Shown here: piece by piece, positions 17,288 to 25,949 of the stretch | Layout of the letters: every line of letters starts with the position of its first letter | Numbering within the stretch: the stretch's first letter is position 1 | Assembly: GCF_019969725.1 (NCBI RefSeq) | Contig: NZ_JAHXYW010000003.1 | Span: 496,001 to 560,000 of the forward strand | Reading direction: 5' to 3' | Length of the DNA stretch: 64,000 nt | Source of the DNA: Neobacillus bataviensis | Lineage (GTDB): Bacteria > Bacillota > Bacilli > Bacillales_B > DSM-18226 | Made by a program: the position numbers and the translations under genes | Notes under the pieces: generated by a model | The model's database searches: none | What the model was told of the DNA's origin: nothing | The model's input: the letters and a program-made list of their open reading frames with translations, nothing else

Positions 17288-18481
17288 TTAGGATAAAACT
17301 GAATTTGCCTTATTCAATAATTTCATCTCTTGAATAGTTGGATCGATAGTTTCATGATTGCCAACCAGCAATAAATGCTCTTCAGGGTTCGTTGAGACCA
17401 TAATCACACCATTCTTAATTAAGGAATTGCTTCCTATGACGGCATTTTCGATCCATACATTTTCTTCTACAATCGTACCTGGTAAAATGACAGAGTTTTT
17501 TATCGAAGCACCCTTTGCTATCTTTACTCCGCTAAAGATTACAGACTTTTCAATGGTACCTGACAGTTCACAGCCCTCGCTTAATATGCTGTGGTACACC
17601 TTGGCACTTTCGGCTAAATATAATGGCGGATTATTTTTCTCAACAGTATGGATTTTCCACTCCGGGTTTTGCAAAAAAATGTTTTTTTCCTTATTTAAAA
17701 GGTCTAAGTTAGCTTGCCAATAACTATGGACAGTACCTACATCCTTCCAATAATTATTAAATTGGTAAACATACATCTGCAATCCATCAGTCAGCATCGT
17801 TGGAATTATATCCTTGCCAAAATCCCTATAAGAGAATTCTTTTTTCTCATCCTGAATCAAATATTCCTTTAAAATCTGCCATTTAAAAATATAGATTCCC
17901 ATCGACGCTAAATTCGAAGTTGGATTAGTTGGTTTTTCCTCAAAATCCATAATTTTATTTGTTGACTTATTGATTTTGGTTAGGCCGAAGCGGCTTGCCT
18001 CTTTCCATGGAACCTTGACTACGGCAATTGTACAATCAGCTTCAGTTTCAATATGCTGTTTTAGCATAATTGAGTAATCCATTTTATAGACTTGGTCAGC
18101 AGAAAGAATTAGAACATAAACTGGGTTATATTGGTCAATAAATTCAATATTTTGAAAGACGGCATGAGAAGTGCCTGCATACCATTCAATTCCAGTATCA
18201 TTCCGTTGATATGGCGGTAGTATTGTTAAACCGCCGTCCCGATTATATAGATTCCATAGCTGACTGTTCCCTAAGTGAGAATGGAGTACCAGCGGTCGGT
18301 ATTGAGTTAAAATGCCTATTGTTTCAATTCCTGAATTTTTACAATTACTCAAACTAAAATCAATTATCCGGTATTTTCCACCAAATGGTACTGCTGGTTT
18401 GACGATATTATTTGTAAGCTGCTCTAATCTCGTACCCCTTCCTCCTGCCAATAGCATTGCAATCCACTTTTTCTTATCCAT
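17288..18481 (-). CDS. glgC: Glucose-1-phosphate adenylyltransferase
   Basis: Makes ADP-glucose for glycogen synthesis. The nucleotidyltransferase signature LLAGGRGTRL and PAVPFGGKYRIIDF open the protein, VLILSADQVYKMD follows in the active site, and the C-terminal third is a left-handed beta-helix of hexapeptide repeats. At 397 residues it has normal length. Bacilli usually keep glgC in a glgBCDAP operon, but here it stands alone, with a terminator behind it and no glgD or glgA nearby. It may be a second copy. Confidence 0.92.
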   Translation of the reverse strand: MDKKKWIAMLLAGGRGTRLEQLTNNIVKPAVPFGGKYRIIDFSLSNCKNSGIETIGILTQYRPLVLHSHLGNSQLWNLYNRDGGLTILPPYQRNDTGIEWYAGTSHAVFQNIEFIDQYNPVYVLILSADQVYKMDYSIMLKQHIETEADCTIAVVKVPWKEASRFGLTKINKSTNKIMDFEEKPTNPTSNLASMGIYIFKWQILKEYLIQDEKKEFSYRDFGKDIIPTMLTDGLQMYVYQFNNYWKDVGTVHSYWQANLDLLNKEKNIFLQNPEWKIHTVEKNNPPLYLAESAKVYHSILSEGCELSGTIEKSVIFSGVKIAKGASIKNSVILPGTIVEENVWIENAVIGSNSLIKNGVIMVSTNPEEHLLLVGNHETIDPTIQEMKLLNKANSVLS

Positions 18482-18695
18482 TTCCCTCCACCTCTTATTT
18501 TTTTATTTTCTCTATACTTCTATTATCTCCGAATTTTTCCATCATCTCGGAAGACTTGTTACAGCATTGTGAATACTGACAGATTTTTCATCGACACATT
18601 TGGTGTCCGAAACACTAGAATTGACTAATAATGTCGGAATTTTATGTATAACGGCTCTCTGACAAACACACAAAAAAAATATTTTAAAATAACAT

Positions 18696-18727
18696 AAAAA
18701 AACCCCAGCCGCTTACGGAACTGGAGC
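18696..18727 (-). terminator. Intrinsic terminator of the 41-aa gene
   Basis: CTCCAG and CTGGGG arms enclose an inner CCG/CGG stem, followed by seven T residues on the minus strand. Confidence 0.7.
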
Positions 18728-18747
18728 TGTTTAATTTATATATACCA

Positions 18748-18873
18748 CTACTTACCCATAATAAAATCGATACCTATTATGACAATGGACATGACAAAAA
18801 ATACAGAATTTACTACTAATCCAATCGGTTCATATACTTCATCCTGAAATTGGTCTGGTTCTTGATCGTCCAT
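18748..18873 (-). CDS. Small membrane protein, 41 aa
   Basis: The ATG at 18873 is preceded by a very good GGAGGTGA site seven bases away. The acidic N-terminus (MDDQEPDQFQDEVYE) is followed by one hydrophobic helix of about 22 residues ending in a Gly-Lys tail. A terminator lies 20 bases after the stop codon. The combination of ribosome binding site, membrane helix and terminator argues for a real gene. I do not recognise the family. Confidence 0.7.
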   Translation of the reverse strand: MDDQEPDQFQDEVYEPIGLVVNSVFFVMSIVIIGIDFIMGK

Positions 18874-18977
18874 TATTGTCACCTCCAATCCATGCAACGT
18901 TGTAAAAACATTATATGAGGATTATAATTTTTCGTATAGGACAACCATTTAATTCTTTCAAAAATCCAAAATAATTT

Positions 18978-19910
18978 TTAATAACCACGTTTACAATTAA
19001 CTTTATTATGCAATGGCTTATTTTCTTCGAGATTTTTTAACGTTTTAAGAAAACACGTAACGCCTTCATCAGGTGTGGTAACCGCCGATATATGGGGTGT
19101 GATATAAACTCTTGGATGATTCCATATTGGGTTATCCTTCAGGAGCGGCTCTTGTGCGAAGACATCAAGAACTGCGAAACTAACATGGTAATTATCTAAT
19201 GCTTCAAGCAGAGCCTCCTCACGAATTGATGCCCCTCTCCCTACATTTATAAAACCCGCTTTGGATAATTGTTTAAAAATAGGTTCATCAAAGAAAGCGG
19301 CCGTTTGTTCTGTCAAAGGTAGGGTATTGATGATATAATTCGTCTCCCTAAGATGTGAAAAATGAGAATCGACTGTCAGGACCTCTTTGAAATCTTCTTT
19401 AGCTCTTCCACTTAAGGAAACGCCATAAACTTCCATACCTAATCCAGATAATATTTTCGCTGTAGTCTGACCAATCTCACCTGTTCCAAAGATCATGACT
19501 TTTTGTTTATTTAATAATTTCGGTGTCTTTGGCAGCCACTTTTTTTTCTGTTTTAATGCTTGAAATTCATCGTGAAACTGCAAATCTTTTAGAATATAGC
19601 TCAAACAATATTCAGCAATTCTTTGTCCAAATGAACAAATCGTCCTAGTTAACAATACCTCTTCATTCCAGTCTTTTTGAAATAAAAAGCGGTCGACCCC
19701 CGCCCCAAGGGAGTGAACCCATTTAACATGACTGTAATCATATTCGGATTTTAAATTAAAAGTTACCAAGGCATCCGCCCAGCCTAAATCGTCCTGTGAC
19801 ATCTCTTCTTCGGATTTAAAACGAAAATTATTATGCAGGTTTTCTTTTTCTATTAACGTCTTCAGCTCTAAAAACATCGGGCTGACGACTAGTATATTGT
19901 TTATGTTCAT
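18978..19910 (-). CDS. D-isomer specific 2-hydroxyacid dehydrogenase family protein
   Basis: The C-terminal NAD-binding domain has the Rossmann motif GTGEIGQT, the conserved NVGRGA (catalytic Arg region) and ITPHIS with the catalytic His. The N-terminal half is the matching but divergent substrate domain. Such enzymes reduce 2-keto acids to D-2-hydroxy acids with NAD(P)H, and the substrate here is unknown. At 310 residues the length is normal. The ATG at 19910 has GAGAGGTG upstream. No partner gene is evident. Confidence 0.88.
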   Translation of the reverse strand: MNINNILVVSPMFLELKTLIEKENLHNNFRFKSEEEMSQDDLGWADALVTFNLKSEYDYSHVKWVHSLGAGVDRFLFQKDWNEEVLLTRTICSFGQRIAEYCLSYILKDLQFHDEFQALKQKKKWLPKTPKLLNKQKVMIFGTGEIGQTTAKILSGLGMEVYGVSLSGRAKEDFKEVLTVDSHFSHLRETNYIINTLPLTEQTAAFFDEPIFKQLSKAGFINVGRGASIREEALLEALDNYHVSFAVLDVFAQEPLLKDNPIWNHPRVYITPHISAVTTPDEGVTCFLKTLKNLEENKPLHNKVNCKRGY

Positions 19911-20028
19911 TTTCGCACCTCTCTTTTTTTGTATTTTACCATTATTTTATGTAAAACTTTACAAGCTACTGTGCCGATTAATCTGTTATAGTAATGTTAA
20001 GAAACAGTAGAAAGGAACATATTAAACT

Positions 20029-20856
20029 ATGAAATGTTTATCCATAGATTTAGATGGTACTTTGTTAAACTCTGAGCATGAAATTTCAGATGAAAATGTG
20101 GATACCTTAAACGAATTGCAACAACAGGGACACTGCATCATTTTAAACACTGGCCGGGCATATGCTGATGTCATCAAATTGAAAGCCGTGCAAAATATGG
20201 AGGTACCTATTTTTTGCATCAATGGCTCCAATATATATTCTAGTAAGAGAGATTTACTTTATGAAGCAACCCTTTCTATTTCTGTTTATAAAAAAATATT
20301 TTCGATTTTAAAGGAATTAGGCGTAGGAATTCTTGTTTATACGAATTATGGTGGATTCCCATCCACTCTCCCTCCATTACATGGTAAATCGAGAGAAGAA
20401 CTGGATGTTCTTTTTCATGAATTCAAGTATGATGAAATTTTGATGAAAGAGAATCTAAAAATCTATAAACTTATCGCTTTAACACACTTTGATCAATTGG
20501 AAAAAGTGGAAACAGTCAAAAAAGCACTGGCCGGTAAATTCGATATTTCGCTAGCCTCCTCTTTTCCAAATAATGTGGAAATTACTTCAAGTGAGGCACA
20601 TAAAGGGAAAGCTTTACTGCGCTACCAAAAAATGATGAATATCTCCTTTGATGAAATTATCGCATTTGGTGATGGCGGCAACGATCTTGCTCAATTTGAA
20701 GTAGCTGACATTTCCATTGCAATGGGAAACGCTCCCCTTCATGTTCAACAAAAAGCCGATATCATCACAAAAACAAATGATGAAAATGGTTTTGCTTATG
20801 CGGTTCGTCACCTTTTGAAATTGACCCGCCCTGAGGAAGAACCAACTGTTAGCTAA
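20029..20856 (+). CDS. Cof-type HAD-IIB family phosphatase
   Basis: The second HAD-IIB phosphatase of the window. DLDGTLLNSEHEIS opens the protein with the nucleophile Asp, ILNTGRAY is motif II, and GDGGNDLAQFEVADISIAMGNA is the C-terminal metal-binding motif. The C2B cap lies between about residues 80 and 185. It should dephosphorylate a small phosphorylated metabolite in the cytoplasm. A symmetrical terminator separates it from the convergent hpt gene. Confidence 0.9.
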   Translation: MKCLSIDLDGTLLNSEHEISDENVDTLNELQQQGHCIILNTGRAYADVIKLKAVQNMEVPIFCINGSNIYSSKRDLLYEATLSISVYKKIFSILKELGVGILVYTNYGGFPSTLPPLHGKSREELDVLFHEFKYDEILMKENLKIYKLIALTHFDQLEKVETVKKALAGKFDISLASSFPNNVEITSSEAHKGKALLRYQKMMNISFDEIIAFGDGGNDLAQFEVADISIAMGNAPLHVQQKADIITKTNDENGFAYAVRHLLKLTRPEEEPTVS

Positions 20857-20858
20857 AT

Positions 20859-20898
20859 AAAAGGCATTCACTTTCTCTCATGAGTGAATGCCTTTTTT
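20859..20898. terminator. Bidirectional terminator between the Cof gene and hpt
   Basis: AAAAGGCATTCACT and AGTGAATGCCTTTT pair over 14 bp, with T-rich sequence on both sides. Confidence 0.88.
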
Positions 20899-20910
20899 AT
20901 ACAAATATGC

Positions 20911-21441
20911 TTAACATTCCTCAACAGTAGCAATATAGGGTAAGTTTCGATACATTTGGGCGTAGTCGATTCCATAGCCGACAATAAATTCATCCGGAAT
21001 GACAAAACCGACATAATCGACAGGCAGTTCAACCCTTCTACGTTCAGGCTTGTCTAGAAGAGTACAAATTTTGATTTTTTTAGGTTTATGGGACTTCAAA
21101 TGTTTACTAAGGAAATTGAGAGTGAGCCCACTATCAATAATATCCTCAACCACTACGACATTCTGATTGGTAATATTCGCATCCAAATCCTTCAAAAGCC
21201 TTACTTTCCCGGTGGTTTCTGTTTCATCTCCGTAGCTTGAAACCGAGATAAAATCGACTTTAATATCCCCCTTCATTTCACGGATGAGATCTGCTGCAAA
21301 GACAAATGAACCTTTCAATACAATGATTAACACAATAGGTTCATTATTAAAATCCTTTTCAATTTCTACCGCAAGATTTTTCACTCTTTGTTTAATGTCT
21401 GTTTCAGAAATCATCGTGCCTTTAATTTCGTATGCCATCAT
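20911..21441 (-). CDS. hpt: Hypoxanthine phosphoribosyltransferase
   Basis: Purine salvage enzyme that joins hypoxanthine or guanine to PRPP. The PRPP loop VVVVEDIIDSGLTL is intact, and the VLKGSFVFAADL and DYVGFVIPDEFIVGYGIDYAQ regions match the family. In Bacillus hpt normally lies between tilS and ftsH. Those neighbours are absent here, so this may be a paralog or a relocated copy. It starts 15 bases after the gerAC remnant and could be transcribed from that promoter. Confidence 0.92.
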   Translation of the reverse strand: MMAYEIKGTMISETDIKQRVKNLAVEIEKDFNNEPIVLIIVLKGSFVFAADLIREMKGDIKVDFISVSSYGDETETTGKVRLLKDLDANITNQNVVVVEDIIDSGLTLNFLSKHLKSHKPKKIKICTLLDKPERRRVELPVDYVGFVIPDEFIVGYGIDYAQMYRNLPYIATVEEC

Positions 21442-21456
21442 TCAACACTTCCTTCT

Positions 21457-22384
21457 TTAATTTGATAATATGTCTTCTCCTTTATAATACTTATAGCCAT
21501 TAAAATGAAAGATTTCTGCCTTAACCTTTATGCTCGTTAAAGAGTTTTGATCCAAGTAAAAACTATCATTTTTTTCAAGTTCTGAATATCTCTTCGGTCG
21601 TTTTCTGTACCATTTTTCACCGATATTTAATAAGTCTGTTTTATTGTTAATACCTTCTTGGTAAAGGTCTTCCACTTTTCTTTTTAATTCTTCTTCTATT
21701 AATTTGGTTAGCTTTGATAAAGGTACTTGTTCAACTTGTTCAAGCAAATCTCCTTTTACCGTTAATTCGATAAAAAACTTAGGAGACAGTGATCCTTTCT
21801 CATAATTAACCTTCATTTTTGGAGCGTCCAGCTTCACTGCCGCTATAAGCCTCCCATTTTCTTTTACACTTTCTTCTATCGAAACCTTTTTATCAAACAA
21901 CCAATTCATTATTAGTGCGTCTTTAAACGAAAGATTTTTCATCAACTTTTGCTTCTGAAAAATGGCCAATCCATTGTAAATTAAAACGGGATATTTTTTT
22001 CCTGCTTTCCAGCTTTTTTTATCAATTTTTACGATTGGAATTTTCGACACACCCATTGGCTCATAATAATCCCTTAAAAAATCCATTAATAACATTGGCT
22101 TTATCGAGTCTTGGTATAATCCCCCATTCTTTCTAAACATTACGGTATAAATAGCTGGATATTGAAATAATGCTTGGGTAGAAAAAAGTTCACCCAAATT
22201 GTCTTCTGAAATAGCTAACCTTAAGGTGTGCCGGATTGAACGATTTCTACCAATCTCCTCGATTACTTCCTTAAATTTATGTTCAGCAAGCTGTTTACTA
22301 ATCACGAATGTAATGACATGATCAAAAAACAAGCGGAAATGAAAGAAAGTAATAGAAAAATTTACCAAACCTTTGCTTGATCAT
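21457..22384 (-). pseudogene. gerAC remnant (Ger(x)C germinant receptor lipoprotein), deleted and frameshifted
   Basis: An open frame at 21457-22368 (about 303 codons) carries the complete C-terminal GerAC domain (KENGRLIAAVKLDAPKMKVNYEKG onward) and part of the N-terminal domain (KEVIEEIGRNRSIRHTL). A gerAC-like start, ATG at 22384 with MIKQRFGKFF and a hydrophobic core, lies in another frame and breaks off after 20 residues. The lipobox cysteine and roughly 70 residues are missing. The intact protein would be the membrane lipoprotein of a spore germinant receptor. I infer an internal deletion. The truncated frame could still be expressed but would not be exported. Confidence 0.75.
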
Positions 22385-22588
22385 CGGAAAAAAGCCCTCA
22401 TTTGGAAATTTTTAACGATATAAAATATTAATAAAAGAAAGAATAGAGCAATTGGAAAAGCAATTATGACACTTAACCAACTGTCTCTTTTCGCCGCCAA
22501 TAGTATAGCGGGAATAAGGATGACATGGTTAAGTAAACCTCGAAAGAACAAGGAGCATGAATAATTGCCGCGGAAGCAATATTTTCAC
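22381..22588 (-). pseudogene. gerAB remnant (germinant receptor permease subunit)
   Basis: From about 22588 the frame reads VKILLPRQLFMLLVLS, a GerAB-type N-terminus. After a shift it continues FRGLLNHVILIPAILLAAKRDSWLSV, matching the first two helices of the GerAB permease. After about 75 residues it jumps to a short basic end (RAFFR) whose TGA overlaps the gerAC ATG, the normal gerAB-gerAC junction. About 280 residues are therefore missing. No gerAA is visible upstream. Confidence 0.65.
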
Positions 22589-22743
22589 TAAGTTTTGCAA
22601 TCAAATCACCACAATAATCATTGATAAATTTTATTATCACCTAATACATTCTAAAAAAATCCAATCTTTTACTATTCTCATTGATCAATGTATTAGGGTT
22701 CACTACTCCACTGCTTTTTTATCACAAAATAATAAATTTCGAC

Positions 22744-22772
22744 TTGAATCATTAGGAAGATTCTGTTATATT
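22744..22772 (+). promoter_or_regulatory. Promoter of the lysine riboswitch-dapA transcript
   Basis: TTGAAT and TATATT separated by exactly 17 bases, about 40 bases upstream of riboswitch helix P1. Confidence 0.65.
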
Positions 22773-22811
22773 ACAATAAATTGAATATTTTCTTACTTCA
22801 AACCTTTTGAA

Positions 22812-22989
22812 GTGAGGATAGAGGTGCAAAGACCATTAGTACACAATTAGAGGATAATGAGGTCCAAAGACAATTGTGGAAAGGGGAATTTGCCGAAGCT
22901 TCAATGAATCTCATTGGACTTGAAGCTGGTTCTGCTATTGAAGAAATACAGAACTGTCATATAGGAATCTATATGGAGGGCTATCTCAC
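22812..22989 (+). ncRNA. Lysine riboswitch (L box)
   Basis: The closing stem P1 pairs GTGAGGATAG (22812-22821) with CTATCTCAC (22981-22989). Between them lie the conserved L-box blocks AGAGGTGCAAAGACC, TTAGAGGATAA, AAAGGGGAATTTGCCGAAG, GAAGCTGG and AACTGTCAT. Lysine binding would favour the terminator that follows and lower dapA expression. The aptamer and gene pairing is the classical one. Confidence 0.93.
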
Positions 22990-23022
22990 GCATAGGAACT
23001 TGTTATTATTTACGTTTCTATT

Positions 23023-23055
23023 GCAGCATCGAGATTCCCTCGATGCTGCTTTTTT
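23023..23055 (+). terminator. Riboswitch-controlled terminator before dapA
   Basis: GCAGCATCGAG and CTCGATGCTGC form an 11-bp stem with a 5-nt loop followed by TTTTTT. It lies between the L box and the dapA start. Confidence 0.92.
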
Positions 23056-23106
23056 GCGTCGGCCTTACCCCTCAAATTTTTCTAAAAATTTTTATAAAGG
23101 GTGAGT

Positions 23107-23991
23107 ATGATGAATTTTGGCCAACTATTAACCGCTATGGTTACACCATTTGATCAAAATGGTGAGGTAGATTATCACGCAACAAAAAATTTAGTAAATT
23201 ACTTGATTGCTAATGGATCTGATGGATTAGTCGTTGCTGGGACAACTGGGGAATCCCCTACTTTAACTACCGAAGAAAAAGTTGAATTATTTAAATTTGT
23301 AGTTCGTGAGGCTGATGGTAGAGTTCCAGTTATTGCAGGAACAGGATCGAATAATACAAGAGCTTCAATCAGCTTATCAAAGCTTGCAGAGGAAGCTGGT
23401 GTTGACGGCATCATGCTTGTTGCACCATATTATAACAAACCCTGTCAAGAAGGGATGTATCAACACTTTAAAGCGATTGCCGAATCTACTTCTTTGCCAG
23501 TCATGCTTTACAATATTCCTGGGCGATGTGTTGTAAATATATCTGTTGAGACGATCGTTCGTCTTTCGGCAATTAAAAATATTGTTGCCGTTAAAGAAGC
23601 AAGCGGCAACTTAGATGCCATGGCCGAAATTATCAGCCAAACACCGAGTGATTTCACCCTATACAGCGGTGATGATGGCTTGACTTTACCAGTATTAGCT
23701 ATCGGCGGCGCTGGGGTCGTTTCTGTTGCTTCCCATATTATCGGCAATGAAATGCAAGCCATGATTAATAGTTTTAAAAATGGAGCCCTAGAAGAGGCAG
23801 CCGCTTTACATCGTAAGCTTCTGCCGATTATGAAAGCTTTATTTGCAGCACCAAACCCAACCCCAGTAAAAACTGCCTTAAATATGAATGGGGTACCTGT
23901 TGGCGGGGTTCGGTTGCCGTTGGTGCCATTAAGTGAAGATGAAAAGAGCGCCTTACAAAGTGTTTTGCCGGCTACAATACTAAAAGTATAG
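23107..23991 (+). CDS. dapA: 4-hydroxy-tetrahydrodipicolinate synthase
   Basis: Condenses pyruvate with aspartate semialdehyde, the first committed step to lysine, diaminopimelate and spore dipicolinate. The Schiff-base lysine is in IVAVKEASG, the proton-relay tyrosine in MLYNIPGR and the substrate motif in GTTGESPTL. The upstream lysine riboswitch with terminator shows feedback control by lysine. GTG at 23101 and ATGs at 23107 and 23110 are possible starts. The AAAGGGTG site favours an ATG. It appears as a single-gene transcript and may be a second dapA beside one in an asd/dap operon. Confidence 0.95.
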   Translation: MMNFGQLLTAMVTPFDQNGEVDYHATKNLVNYLIANGSDGLVVAGTTGESPTLTTEEKVELFKFVVREADGRVPVIAGTGSNNTRASISLSKLAEEAGVDGIMLVAPYYNKPCQEGMYQHFKAIAESTSLPVMLYNIPGRCVVNISVETIVRLSAIKNIVAVKEASGNLDAMAEIISQTPSDFTLYSGDDGLTLPVLAIGGAGVVSVASHIIGNEMQAMINSFKNGALEEAAALHRKLLPIMKALFAAPNPTPVKTALNMNGVPVGGVRLPLVPLSEDEKSALQSVLPATILKV

Positions 23992-24006
23992 AATTCCAGA
24001 AAAATT

Positions 24007-24030
24007 GGCTGCCCTTATAAGTGGGCAGCC
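24007..24030. terminator. Shared terminator hairpin between dapA and the quinone oxidoreductase
   Basis: GGCTGCCC and GGGCAGCC form an 8-bp GC-rich stem. It is T-rich on the minus side (AATTTTT) and weaker on the plus side. Confidence 0.65.
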
Positions 24031-24038
24031 TGATTTCA

Positions 24039-25004
24039 TTATGGTATTAATAAAATTTTCCCTGTACTTCTCCGGCTTTCTAAGAAACGGTGTGCCGCTT
24101 GCCCATCACTCAATTCAAAAGTCCCTGGCTCTGAAACCTTTAACTTTCCCTCCTCCATCCAGCGAAAAAGTTCATTCGAGCGGTTTACTCTCTCCTTATG
24201 AGACTTTAGGACATTCCATAAATCTCCGCCCGTCAAGGTTTTTGATGTATCCATCAGCATTCGAGGATCAACCGGAGCTGGGTCACCTCCCGCCATTCCG
24301 TAAAAAACTACGGTCCCTCCAATTCTCGTTGCAGCAAAGCTGTCTTGGAGTGTAGAACCGACAGATTCATAGACAACATCCACACCTTTGCCATCAGTCT
24401 TCTCGAGAACCTTCGATTTCCAATCATCACTGTATAGAAAAACAAAATCCGCACCAGCCTTCTTGGCAGCTTCTGCTTTTTCCGGTGATGAAGTTAAGCC
24501 AATTACCTTGCCGCCGAGCAGTTTAACAATTTGCACAAGAAGCTGCCCAACTCCACCTGCTGCCGCATGGACAAGGGCCATATCATTCTTTTTTACCGCA
24601 TAACTGTCACGAGTTAAATAGTGGGCCGTTAACCCCTGAAGCAACACGGATGCTGCCATATTAAACGAAATCGTTTCCGGCAATGGAATCGCCTTATCTT
24701 TAGGCACGGCAACAAGCTCGGCATTCGCATATGGAACATCGGCAAAGGCAATCCGCTCCCCTATGTTAATCCCCTGGACATTTTCACCGATCCTTTCAAC
24801 ATTTCCCGCACCTTCATACCCTAAAATGTATGGAGGTTTACCAGCAAGATGATAGTTTCCTTTTCTTCTATAAATATCAGCAAAGTTTAAGCCGATCGCT
24901 TTCATCCTTATAAGGATTTCATCTGGACCAATGACAGGATTATCGACATCACTATATTCGAGTACCTCAGGTCCGCCAAATGTATTAAATATTAATGCTT
25001 TCAT
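24039..25004 (-). CDS. NADPH:quinone oxidoreductase family, medium-chain zinc-independent
   Basis: MDR-family oxidoreductase of 321 residues. The Rossmann motif AAAGGVGQLL is present, as is the quinone reductase signature region KAIGLNFADIYRRKGNY, while the structural zinc cysteines of alcohol dehydrogenases are absent. It probably reduces quinones or enones with NADPH in the cytoplasm. It is convergent to dapA and shares a terminator hairpin with it. Confidence 0.9.
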   Translation of the reverse strand: MKALIFNTFGGPEVLEYSDVDNPVIGPDEILIRMKAIGLNFADIYRRKGNYHLAGKPPYILGYEGAGNVERIGENVQGINIGERIAFADVPYANAELVAVPKDKAIPLPETISFNMAASVLLQGLTAHYLTRDSYAVKKNDMALVHAAAGGVGQLLVQIVKLLGGKVIGLTSSPEKAEAAKKAGADFVFLYSDDWKSKVLEKTDGKGVDVVYESVGSTLQDSFAATRIGGTVVFYGMAGGDPAPVDPRMLMDTSKTLTGGDLWNVLKSHKERVNRSNELFRWMEEGKLKVSEPGTFELSDGQAAHRFLESRRSTGKILLIP

Positions 25005-25152
25005 CAGTAAACCTCTACTTTATAAATTTTTAAATTACTTTTATATTAAATAGAAACGAAAGGAGAATTGCAAATAACTATTTCTCTAAATTGGTTAAAT
25101 AAGTTGCTTTATTATAAAAAAAACGGCAATATTAAAGTACTTCAAAAAGAAA

Positions 25153-25560
25153 TTGCAGGTGATTATTATCATAGAAATTAAAAAATCTCCCTTAAGCGAT
25201 GGAGAATTCAATCGAGGGGTATTTGCGACCGCTGATATTACAAAAGGAACGCTTATTCATGAAGCTCCTGTCATTCCCTATCCCAATAGGGAACATGTTC
25301 ATATTGAAAAAACATTATTGGCTGATTATGCATTTGAGTATGGTAAAAACCACACTGCCCTCCTGTTAGGATATGGCATGCTGTTTAACCATTCCTATAC
25401 TCCAAATGCCACCTATGATATTAACTTTGAGAACCATACGTTTGATTTCTATGCCTACAAAGATATAAAAGCCGGCGAAGAGATTTTAATCAACTATAAT
25501 GGTGATGTGGACGACCAAGAGCCACTTTGGTTCGATAAAGAAAAAGCAGATAACAAATAA
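25153..25560 (+). CDS. SET domain-containing protein
   Basis: A small stand-alone SET domain. GVFATADITKG opens the fold, FNHSYTPNATYD carries the AdoMet-binding Asn-His pair, and GEEILINYN is the C-terminal signature with the active-site tyrosine. Such proteins methylate lysines in proteins, and bacterial targets are mostly unknown. The start is uncertain: TTG at 25153 and GTG at 25159 are in frame, but the best ribosome binding site (AGGTGA, 25157-25162) points to ATC or ATA at 25168-25173, where the conserved IEIKKSPLSDGEFNRG begins. Confidence 0.85.
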   Translation: MQVIIIIEIKKSPLSDGEFNRGVFATADITKGTLIHEAPVIPYPNREHVHIEKTLLADYAFEYGKNHTALLLGYGMLFNHSYTPNATYDINFENHTFDFYAYKDIKAGEEILINYNGDVDDQEPLWFDKEKADNK

Positions 25561-25567
25561 CTAACTT

Positions 25568-25596
25568 CCCTACTCAATTTGAGTAGGGTTTTTATT
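25568..25596 (+). terminator. Intrinsic terminator of the SET gene
   Basis: CCCTACTC and GAGTAGGG arms followed by TTTTTATTTTT. Confidence 0.85.
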
Positions 25597-25640
25597 TTTT
25601 ATACAGGGCTAAGTAAAGGACATTATTGAATTTTTAACAC

Positions 25641-25832
25641 TGTTGATTGAAGCGGAAGGCGCGAAGACTCCTCGAAATTGCTATCGCATTTCCTTCGTGC
25701 GTGGGCAGATTCGAGGAAGTAAATCAATGTCCTGCGGGAGTATGGGACAGGGGAGACCCCGCAGGCGCCAAAGCGCCGAGGAGGCTCCCCGGCACGTCTG
25801 CGAACCGCTCGCGCCTGGAGCGTAAATCAACA
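25641..25832. repeat. 192-bp Bacillus-type dispersed repeat with inverted ends
   Basis: The ends TGTTGATT and AATCAACA are complementary, and the inverted similarity extends into AGGCGCGA on both sides. The core has the GC-rich blocks GGAGACCCCGCAGGCGC and CGAGGAGGCTCCC, far above the local GC content. I recognise the general type, a non-coding palindromic element found in many Bacillus genomes, from memory. This copy seems to carry an extra 60-70 bp segment after GAAGACTCCT. It encodes no protein. Confidence 0.7.
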
Positions 25833-25949
25833 ACTAAGTTTAACAGCGCTAATGCAAAATAAAATTCAGAAAAGTATTTACAAATGATTCATAAAACTCT
25901 ATAATTCACATATATTTACTCGGATATTGTTGAAAAAGGAGTGAGAACC

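Noticed and set aside
22557..23104. Short plus-strand frames upstream of dapA
   Set aside because: They overlap the promoter, the lysine riboswitch and its terminator and lack coding features.
25643..25862. Two 60-70 aa frames over the repeat element
   Set aside because: They follow the GC-rich repeat, have no ribosome binding site and a composition unlike real proteins.
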